Source: Sphaerobacter sp.
Lineage (GTDB): Bacteria; Chloroflexota; Chloroflexia; Thermomicrobiales; Thermomicrobiaceae
Assembly: GCF_019683595.1 (NCBI RefSeq)
Contig: NZ_JADGHZ010000017.1
Location: 1-37,108 of the forward strand
Reading direction: 5' to 3'
DNA length: 37,108 nt
The notes below the pieces were generated by a model, which saw only the letters and a list, made by a program, of their open reading frames with translations, was not told the DNA's origin and ran no database searches. Shown here one piece after another: positions 31,118-37,108 of this stretch (its first letter is position 1; every line of letters begins with the position of its first letter). A program made the translations under genes and the position numbers.

Positions 31118-32125
31118 ATGACGAACGGGGCGGCCCCGACGATCGCCGACGCCATCGAGGACTTCTTCGACAACCTGCGGCTGTCGCCGCGGAGCAAGAA
31201 GACCTACCGCACCGCGGTGACGAAGTTCACCGAGCACCTGAAGGAGCGGTTTGATCTGGACCCGGCCACAAGCCCGGTCACGGCGCTCACCGAGGACCAT
31301 GTCACCGACTTCGTCGCCGCGCTGATGCCGGATGACGTCCGCTCGCCGGAAGAGGTGTCGCGCATGCGCACGGCGCAGACCAACCTGGCCGCCGTGCGGA
31401 AGCTGTACGCCTACCTCGTCTCCTACGACCTGCACCCAAACCTCTCGACTGAGAAACTGCGCACGCGGGTGGCGGCGATGATGCCGCGCTTCACCCCGCC
31501 GCCGCCCGATGTCCAGACCAACGACCTGGACCGCATCGTGGAGTACGTGCGCACGCTGCCGCATGAGGTCGATCCCGACAAGGAACTACGCCGGCTCAAG
31601 CTGCGCGCGATGATCCTCTTCCTCTATCGCACCGGCGTGCGGGTGTCGGAGCTGTGCGGCTTGCGTCGCCGGGATATTCAGTTGGCCGACGGCACGGCCA
31701 GCATCTACCGCGCGAAAGGGGGCAAGAGCCGCACCGTCCTCTTCGACAGCGAGACGGCCGAGGCGCTGGTGGCCTACTGGGCGGCGCGCGGCGACAGCGG
31801 CCGCGGCGTCGGGGCCTTCCCCGCCTTCAGCGGGCGGGACAAGGTCGGCGTCCCTGGGCGTGCCATCAGTCCACGCACGGTCGAGCACATCGTGGCGCAG
31901 CTCTGCGTCGCGGCGGGGGTGGAGAACCCGATCACGCCGCACTCGTTCCGTCACGGGCTGGCGACCGAGCTGGTGCGCCGCCGAGTGCGTGAGTCGACCG
32001 TGCAGACGATCCTCGGACACGCCTCGCCGACGACCACCCGCATCTACGTCCACAAGGTGGCGGCTGAGGTGGCTGAAGAGTATCAAGAAGCCTTCGGTCC
32101 GTACCGCCGGCCGCTCGGAGCATAG
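31118..32125 (+). CDS. XerC/XerD-like tyrosine recombinase
   Basis: A 335-residue site-specific recombinase. The N-terminal SAM-like DNA-binding domain spans ~10-105 (TIADAIEDFFDNLRLSPRSKKTYRTAVTKF). The catalytic domain keeps every key residue: Arg175 in TGVRVSELCGL, Lys200/203 in AKGGKSRTV, His275 and Arg278 in HSFRHG, His301 in LGHASPTTT and the nucleophile Tyr310 in RIYVH. ATG 31118, behind GGGAGCAGG, fits best; several earlier in-frame ATGs lie close to the transcript start. No phage, transposon or cassette genes surround it, so it may be a chromosome-dimer or orphan recombinase rather than a mobile-element integrase. It is followed 178 nt later by the second GGDEF-STAND gene. Confidence 0.9.
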   Translation: MTNGAAPTIADAIEDFFDNLRLSPRSKKTYRTAVTKFTEHLKERFDLDPATSPVTALTEDHVTDFVAALMPDDVRSPEEVSRMRTAQTNLAAVRKLYAYLVSYDLHPNLSTEKLRTRVAAMMPRFTPPPPDVQTNDLDRIVEYVRTLPHEVDPDKELRRLKLRAMILFLYRTGVRVSELCGLRRRDIQLADGTASIYRAKGGKSRTVLFDSETAEALVAYWAARGDSGRGVGAFPAFSGRDKVGVPGRAISPRTVEHIVAQLCVAAGVENPITPHSFRHGLATELVRRRVRESTVQTILGHASPTTTRIYVHKVAAEVAEEYQEAFGPYRRPLGA

Positions 32126-32303
32126 CCGCAGTCCCAATCAGCCCGCCATCAGTACCCCTACGGCATGAGACTACCGACTAGACACATCATTGCTGATGGG
32201 GGATAGCCCACGGTGGCGGCATCCCGTACAGTGCAAGCAGAGACGGAAGGGTATGGGTCCCCGTATCTGCGGGTCCGACCCGTGACGAGAGTGCAGGCAC
32301 GTG

Positions 32304-35300
32304 ATGTCGTCGATGCCGTCATCCCTTGACGTGCGGCACTGGCCCCGCGACCCACTCACCGGTGCGCTGTCCCGGGCATACCTCGATGACGCACTCCAGG
32401 CGACGCTCGACGCGGCGCGGCGGGAACGTCGCCGGGTGACGCTCTGCCTCCTCGATGTGGATCACTTCAAGAGCATCAATGATGCCTACGGCCACCGTCG
32501 CGGCGATGAGGCGTTGCGGGAGGTCGCCCGCCGCATCCAGCGCGAGATCCGCAGCAGTGACCTCATGATCCGGTACGGCGGGGACGAGTTCGTCCTCATC
32601 CTCCCGGACCTGACACGCTCGCAGTCCGTCGCGCTGGCGGAGCGCCTGCTCGCGCGGGTGCAAGCGACGCCATGCCCGGGCGTGCCGCCACTGCGCCTGT
32701 CGATCAGCGTGGGCGTCGCGACCTTCCCAGACGATGCGGACACGGCGGAGGCGTTGATCGAGCGCGCCGACCAGCGGCACGCCCAGGCCAAACGGCAGGG
32801 GCGCCGTTGCGTGGTCGGCGAGGACGTCGCCGTGGTGGACCCGGGCAGACTGCCGGAACCCGCCCGCCTGATCGAACGCGATACCGAGCTGGCGGCAATC
32901 CATGCGTTTCTGGCACGGCTCCCCGCGGCCAGGCGCGGGGCGCTGCTGATCACCGGGGCGCCCGGTACGGGGCGCTCGCGCCTGCTCGTCGCCGCGGTCG
33001 AAGCGGCGTTGCAGCAGGGCTACGCCATCCTCCCGCTCGAATCCCGGGAACCGGTGTCGCTCGCGCCGGGCCCGGGACGCCTGACCGTCTCGTGGCAGGA
33101 GCTTGCATCGCTGCCGGGCGACGGGGCAGAGGCACGGCTGCGACACCTCGCGGCCGCGGCCGGATGCCACGGGCTCCTCATCGTCTTCGATGGCTGGGAG
33201 GACCTCAACCCGGCTGCCCGCTCCTGGGTCGAGCGGGTGCTGGCCGGGGCGGGATCTATGCCGATCGGGGTGATGGTGACGGCTGGGGAGAATCCCTCCG
33301 TCCCGGTCGCGCCGTTCGTCGCTCGTGTGGTCGTGAATGCGCTCTCGCAGGAAGCGACGCGTGTCTGGGTGCGCGGCACGCTGCTGTGGGATCCGCCTGC
33401 GGACTTCGTCGTCTGGCTCCATCGCACCACTCAGGGGCGACCTGCCGAGATCCGAGCCACGCTTGACCGGCTGGTCGAGCAGGGAATGCTGCGCAGGGAG
33501 TCGCGCAACGGCTGGCGCCTTGCCGATGGCTATGCCGGGGTCATCCGCGATGGTGGGACGGCGCCGCTGGTGCAGCAGCATCCCCACAACCTCCCGGCGG
33601 CCTTGACCGAGTTCGTCGGCCGTACGGCCGAGGTGGCCCAGGCCCGGAGCCTCATCCTGGAGCACCGCCTGGTGACGCTCACCGGGCCGGGGGGCATTGG
33701 GAAGACGCGGTTGGCGCTCGAGGTCGCGGCCGCGGTGCGCGCGCACTTCCCCGACGGCGTCTGGTTCGTCCCGCTCGCGCCGATTCATGACACCCGGCTT
33801 GTGCCCGATGCGATCCTCGCCGCGCTCGGCGAGCAGCAGACTCCGGGCGAGACGGCGCTCGATTACCTGAAGGAGAAGCTCCAGGAAGCTCGCATGCTCC
33901 TGGTGCTGGACAACCTGGAGCAGCTTGCCGATGCGCCGGCGCTGGTCGCCGACCTGCTGGCGGCCTCGCGCCACCTGCGCGTCCTGGTCACCTCCCGTCA
34001 CCGGCTCACCCTGCCGGAGGAGGTGGTGTTCTCCGTTCCCCCGCTGCCGGTCCCGCGGTCGCGTGAGGGATGGTCGGCCGCAACGCTGACCGACTTCGCG
34101 GCCACGGCGCTGTTCGTGGCCCGCGCGCAGGCGGTGCGCCCCGACTTCCGGGTCACCGACGCAAACGCTGCCGACATCGCGGCCCTCTGCGCCCGGCTGG
34201 ACGGCCTGCCGCTGGCGATCGAGCTGGCCGCGGCGCGGGTGGATGAGTTCTCCCCCCGCGACCTGCTGGCCCAGATGCACCGGCGGCTGGCGTTTCTGGA
34301 CGACGGCCCGCGCGACCTCCCTGCCCGCCAGCGGACCCTCCGCGGCGCGATCGACTGGGGCTACCGCCTCCTGTCGCCCACGGAGCAGCGGCTCTTCCGG
34401 CGGCTCGCCGTCTTCGTGGGCGGCGCGACGCTGGAGGCGATCTCCGTCATCGTTGCTGGTGCTCCGAGCTACGGCGGCTCGGAGCAGTCGCCCCTGGCTG
34501 CTGTGGTGCGCTCCCTGCGCGACAAGAGCCTGCTGCTCACCGTGGGGGAGGGTCGCGTCGGGATGTTGGAGACGATCCGGGAGTACGCCCTGGAGCAGCT
34601 TGCGGCCAGCGGCGAGGAGGCGACGGTCCGTGACCGCCACGCGGCGTACATGCTGGATCTGGTAGAGCGATCCCAACCATACCTCCGAGGGTCCGACCAG
34701 ATGCGCTGGCGGCGCCGGCTGGAGGCGGAGCGCGACAACATCCGCGCGGCTATGGCGTGGCTAATCGGACAGCGCGACATGGAGCGGGCGGGTCGACTTG
34801 CCGCGGCGCTGTGGATCTACTGGGACAGCGTCGGGCGGACCGCTGAACTGCACCGCTGGTTGACGGCGGTGATCCAGGAGCGCGAGCGGCTCTCGGACCC
34901 GGTGCTCGCCGCTGTGCTACACACGCTCGGGTCCATCAACTGGATGCTGGGGAATTCGGACGACGCCGAGTCCTGCTTCACGGCGGCCCTGCAACTCTGG
35001 CGACGGTTGGGCAACCGCGAGCGGGAAGCCGCGGCGCTCAACAACCTCGGCCTCGTCGCCGGGGGGCGCGGCGAATATGACCGGGCCGAGGACTACTTCC
35101 ATGCCAGCCTTGCCATGACGCGTGAGACGGGCGATGCCTGGGCGGTGGCGATTACGCTCTCCAACCTGGGCTGGGTGGCCCTCGAACGTGGAGAGGTCGG
35201 TGAGGCAATCGACCGCCTGACCGAGGCGCTGGCGGCCCAGGAGGCGGCCGGTGACCGGAGCGGGCTCGCGCTCACGATGGCGAACCTGGGGGTGGCGACG

Positions 35301-35774
35301 CTGCAGCGTGGCGACTATGCGGCGGCGGCGCAGCACTTCGAGCAGAGCTGGGCGCTGGCGCACGAGTCCCGGGACGAGCGCACGGCGGTGCTGACGCTGG
35401 CGCGCCGGGCACTGCTGGCCCTGATCCAGGGCGATCTGGAAGCCAGCCGCCGCGACTGCTTCGAAGCGATCGCGCGCTGGCAGGAACTCGGCTACAAGGC
35501 GGACATGGTTGAGGGACTCCAGGTTCTGGCCGGGGTGGCCGCGGCGCAGCGGCGGCCCGATGTCGCTGCCCGCCTGCTCGGCGCCGTGGCGGCGGTTCGT
35601 GCCGCCACGCGCTCCCTCGGAGCCGCCTCCCTCCATCCCGAGTTCCGTCGCCTCATCGAGTCCGCCCGCGCCAGCCTATCCCCAGCCGCCTGGCAGGCCG
35701 CCTGGCAAGCCGGCCAGACCGTGGCCCTGCCCCAGCTCATCGATGATGTGCAGCGCGAGTTGGGGCAGGAGTGA
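32304..35774 (+). CDS. GGDEF diguanylate cyclase fused to tandem STAND NTPase modules and TPR domains
   Basis: An 1156-residue paralogue of the protein at 19249-21978. Residues ~15-172 are GGDEF: LLDVDHFKSIND, RSSD as the I-site and RYGGDEF (signature 92-96). A first NTPase module (~185-420) has a degenerate Walker A GAPGTGRSR (~218-226, Arg for the usual Lys) and Walker B LLIVFDGWED (~291-300). A second, canonical module (~430-780) has FVGRTAEV, Walker A GPGGIGKTR (~461-469), Walker B LLVLDNLEQ (~532-540), LVTSRHRL and GLPLAIELAAARVDEF, then the winged-helix-like LRGAIDWGYRLLSPTEQRLFRRL. TPR-like repeats (LNNLGLVAGGRGEYDRAEDYF and relatives) fill ~850-1110. There is no membrane helix, HTH or EAL domain. 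ATG 32304 follows a weak GCAGG. A repeat element starts 4 nt after the stop. Confidence 0.9.
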   Translation: MSSMPSSLDVRHWPRDPLTGALSRAYLDDALQATLDAARRERRRVTLCLLDVDHFKSINDAYGHRRGDEALREVARRIQREIRSSDLMIRYGGDEFVLILPDLTRSQSVALAERLLARVQATPCPGVPPLRLSISVGVATFPDDADTAEALIERADQRHAQAKRQGRRCVVGEDVAVVDPGRLPEPARLIERDTELAAIHAFLARLPAARRGALLITGAPGTGRSRLLVAAVEAALQQGYAILPLESREPVSLAPGPGRLTVSWQELASLPGDGAEARLRHLAAAAGCHGLLIVFDGWEDLNPAARSWVERVLAGAGSMPIGVMVTAGENPSVPVAPFVARVVVNALSQEATRVWVRGTLLWDPPADFVVWLHRTTQGRPAEIRATLDRLVEQGMLRRESRNGWRLADGYAGVIRDGGTAPLVQQHPHNLPAALTEFVGRTAEVAQARSLILEHRLVTLTGPGGIGKTRLALEVAAAVRAHFPDGVWFVPLAPIHDTRLVPDAILAALGEQQTPGETALDYLKEKLQEARMLLVLDNLEQLADAPALVADLLAASRHLRVLVTSRHRLTLPEEVVFSVPPLPVPRSREGWSAATLTDFAATALFVARAQAVRPDFRVTDANAADIAALCARLDGLPLAIELAAARVDEFSPRDLLAQMHRRLAFLDDGPRDLPARQRTLRGAIDWGYRLLSPTEQRLFRRLAVFVGGATLEAISVIVAGAPSYGGSEQSPLAAVVRSLRDKSLLLTVGEGRVGMLETIREYALEQLAASGEEATVRDRHAAYMLDLVERSQPYLRGSDQMRWRRRLEAERDNIRAAMAWLIGQRDMERAGRLAAALWIYWDSVGRTAELHRWLTAVIQERERLSDPVLAAVLHTLGSINWMLGNSDDAESCFTAALQLWRRLGNREREAAALNNLGLVAGGRGEYDRAEDYFHASLAMTRETGDAWAVAITLSNLGWVALERGEVGEAIDRLTEALAAQEAAGDRSGLALTMANLGVATLQRGDYAAAAQHFEQSWALAHESRDERTAVLTLARRALLALIQGDLEASRRDCFEAIARWQELGYKADMVEGLQVLAGVAAAQRRPDVAARLLGAVAAVRAATRSLGAASLHPEFRRLIESARASLSPAAWQAAWQAGQTVALPQLIDDVQRELGQE

Positions 35775-35778
35775 GGCG

Positions 35779-35903
35779 AGATGCGTCATGCGTCATGCGT
35801 CATGCGTCAACCGTCCCCCTCACCCCCGGCCCCTCTCCCAACCTTGGGAGAGGGGAGAAAGACGAAACACGCATCACGTGTGACGCATGACGTATGACGC
35901 GTG
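35779..35903. repeat. ATGCGTC-heptamer inverted-repeat element, copy 2
   Basis: The left arm has four tandem ATGCGTC units (35781-35808); the right arm TGACGCATGACGTATGACGC (35881-35900) matches copy 1. The core is shared with 15470-15590 and holds a perfect 12-bp hairpin, CCCCTCTCCCAA/TTGGGAGAGGGG (35830-35841 with 35844-35855). As with copy 1, it begins just after a stop codon. Confidence 0.75.
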
Positions 35904-35910
35904 AATCTCC

Positions 35911-36870
35911 CTACTCCACCGCCAGGTCGTTGACGATCTCGCGGGCGGCGTGGAGCCACTGTTCGTCGGTGTCGTCCGGCACGGAGCAGCCGTTGGCCAG
36001 GATGAACTTGCGCCCGCCGGTCTGGCGGATGGCGTCCTCGGCCTCCTCACGGATCTTCTCCACCGGCCCATTCGAGAGCGCGCCGAACTCGTGCCAGCCG
36101 CCCATCAGGCACTTGCTGGTCTTGGTGCGGGCCTCGCGCAGGCTCGGCCCGGCCATCCGGTCGCTCCAACTCAGCACCTGGACCGGATAGTCGAGCACGT
36201 CGTCGAAGAACAGGTCGCGCTCGCCGTGCACGTGGAGCACATTCAGCCAGCCGTCGATGGCGCCCTGCAGGGCCAGGAGGTCGTAGGGGCGGCCCACCTC
36301 ACGGTAGAGCTCGCGGCTCATGATGGCGCTGGTGCAGCCCTGCAGCGCGAAGAAGACGCCGTCGGCACCGGCGTCGATGCAGTCCTGGATGTGGGCGCGC
36401 AGGTTCTGGGCGAAGGTCGCCAGCGCCTGGTGGACGAAGGTCGGGTGCTCATGCAGGTGCCGCAGGAATAGTTCGCGCGATTCCGCGGCGTACATCGCCT
36501 CCGCCAGGGGGCTGAAGACCGTCATGATGATCGGCACATCGAAGCCGACCATGTCGCGGAGCGCGCGGATGGCCATGGCGCGCTGGGTGAAGTAGCGCGA
36601 GCGCTCCTGGTCGATCGGCTCGATCAGCAGCCAGTCATCCGGCTTGGTGACCGAGCGGCGCGGGAAGGGGTAGGGGATATCCGGCATGATCTTGAGGATG
36701 TCGAGGTCGAAGGTAGCTTCGAAGAAGTTGAAGGTGGCCTCGGCCAGCCGGCGCCCGGACCCCTCGGGGCGGAAGTGGTGCCAGAAACAGACGGGGACGC
36801 GGTCAACCTCGTCGCCGTTGACGGCGGCCATGACGCGCTCGGTCTTGGTCATCTCATCGACGAATGACAT
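35911..36870 (-). CDS. uroporphyrinogen decarboxylase (UroD) family protein
   Basis: A 319-residue TIM-barrel protein of the UroD superfamily, which includes heme-pathway decarboxylases and corrinoid methyltransferases such as MtaA. Seen are MTKTERVMAAVNGDEVDRVPVCFW at the start, VPIIMTVFSPLAEAMY, GADGVFFALQGC, LNVLHVHGERD and a C-terminal GGRKFILANGCSVPDDTDEQWLHAAREIV. The divergent N-terminus and LHVHG plus NGC elements fit the methyltransferase-like or unassigned branch better than true HemE. ATG 36870 has GGGAG 7 nt upstream. A possible -10 TAAGAT lies at 36998-36993 and a GTCCACC palindrome at 37027-37042. No corrinoid protein or hem gene adjoins it, so the reaction is unknown. Confidence 0.85.
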   Translation of the reverse strand: MSFVDEMTKTERVMAAVNGDEVDRVPVCFWHHFRPEGSGRRLAEATFNFFEATFDLDILKIMPDIPYPFPRRSVTKPDDWLLIEPIDQERSRYFTQRAMAIRALRDMVGFDVPIIMTVFSPLAEAMYAAESRELFLRHLHEHPTFVHQALATFAQNLRAHIQDCIDAGADGVFFALQGCTSAIMSRELYREVGRPYDLLALQGAIDGWLNVLHVHGERDLFFDDVLDYPVQVLSWSDRMAGPSLREARTKTSKCLMGGWHEFGALSNGPVEKIREEAEDAIRQTGGRKFILANGCSVPDDTDEQWLHAAREIVNDLAVE

Positions 36871-37026
36871 CACCGCACTCCCTTTCCCTGGTCCGTGCTG
36901 GCGGCCGGCCAGCGCGGTATGTAGCTGGTGTCATTGGCGGCAGCAGTCGTGGTGCGCGTCCCGAGGGCGGCGCACGCCGCTTCACGCGCCGCATCTTAGC
37001 ATGGGCACGGGAACCCCGCACCAGCC

Positions 37027-37042
37027 GTCCACCCGGGCGGAC
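37027..37042. promoter_or_regulatory. GTCCACCnnGGTGGAC palindrome, site 4
   Basis: GTCCACCCGGGCGGAC matches 15 of 16 positions of the site at 18168. It is centred about 48 bp before the likely transcription start of the UroD-family gene, much as site 2 is placed upstream of the hydrolase gene. Confidence 0.5.
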
Positions 37043-37064
37043 TGCACATACTGTACATAAGAAA

Positions 37065-37090
37065 ACGCCCCGGTCGGGGGGCCGGGGCGT
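37065..37090 (-). terminator. intrinsic terminator at the right edge (minus strand)
   Basis: ACGCCCCGG (37065-37073) pairs with CCGGGGCGT (37082-37090) around an 8-nt loop. Read on the minus strand the stem is followed by TTTTC, so it probably ends a minus-strand transcript entering from beyond the window. Confidence 0.65.
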
Positions 37091-37108
37091 CGTCAGGGGG
37101 AGGGCTGA

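Noticed and set aside
32126-32303. Possible riboswitch (c-di-GMP type) before the second GGDEF-STAND gene
   Set aside because: Short hairpins such as CGGGT-ccg-ACCCG (32270-32282) are present, but the conserved GEMM core and tetraloop-receptor pattern are not recognisable.
32319-34676. 785-codon minus-strand open frame
   Set aside because: Antisense to the GGDEF-STAND gene, with Arg/Gln/His-rich shadow composition and no motif or start signal.
1-37108. tRNA, rRNA, prophage, insertion-sequence transposase or toxin-antitoxin genes
   Set aside because: Looked for on both strands; no cloverleaf, rRNA segment, transposase motif or paired small toxin/antitoxin genes could be supported.

Overview
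The window is high-GC bacterial DNA with densely packed genes, frequent GTG starts and intergenic families of short inverted repeats. The gene set includes a D-aminopeptidase/peptide ABC operon, cyclase-like STAND-TPR regulators and a BchC-like dehydrogenase with a GT4 glycosyltransferase. This suits a Chloroflexota bacterium, perhaps a Thermomicrobia/Sphaerobacter relative. That placement is inference from style and gene content; no rRNA or tRNA gene is visible.

Layout. 1-2.6 kb: a GC-rich, repeat-bearing edge, an Arg-tailed hypothetical gene (-) and an FAD amine/amino-acid oxidase (+). 2.8-10.7 kb (-): a peptide-use block transcribed from a good promoter at 10617-10645. It runs CocE/S15 peptidase-like hydrolase, lipoprotein binding protein, DppB, DppC, M55 D-aminopeptidase, then a CaiB/BaiF CoA-transferase. 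Strong hairpins separate several cistrons, and no DppD/DppF ATPase genes are present. 10.8-12.3 kb: a methyltransferase and a DedA membrane protein. 12.4-16.0 kb: a divergent RibD-type reductase, then GT4 glycosyltransferase, BchC-like dehydrogenase and an atypical PTPS/QueD-fold protein. This looks like a small pathway for a modified or glycosylated pterin-like compound and is the best candidate here for an undescribed metabolic system. 16.0-19.1 kb: a Yip1-family membrane protein, an alpha/beta hydrolase, and a CopZ-like metallochaperone behind a well-formed promoter with a CsoR-type operator.

19.2-22.0 kb and 32.3-35.8 kb hold two paralogous giant proteins that fuse a complete-looking GGDEF diguanylate cyclase (RxxD I-site included) to STAND/NB-ARC-type NTPase and TPR modules. 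The second has two NTPase modules. This is the other leading candidate for a new system: a c-di-GMP synthase gated by an AfsR/MalT-like switch. Between them lie a YihY-type membrane protein with a small disordered partner, an active-site-serine hydrolase with a class A beta-lactamase fold but altered omega-loop residues, a Wzm/Wzt-like export ABC pair, an HtrA-like lipoprotein that has lost its whole catalytic triad, a degenerate receiver domain, a nicotinamidase, a PAP2/IPC-synthase-like membrane enzyme and a tyrosine recombinase. The right end holds a UroD-family protein (-) and a terminator-like hairpin belonging to something beyond the edge.

Non-coding signals include two families of short inverted-repeat elements (TGTCATCCTgAGCG-ended and ATGCGTC-heptamer-ended), a 16-bp palindrome GTCCACCnnGGTGGAC found four times in intergenic DNA upstream of minus-strand genes, and several hairpin terminators.
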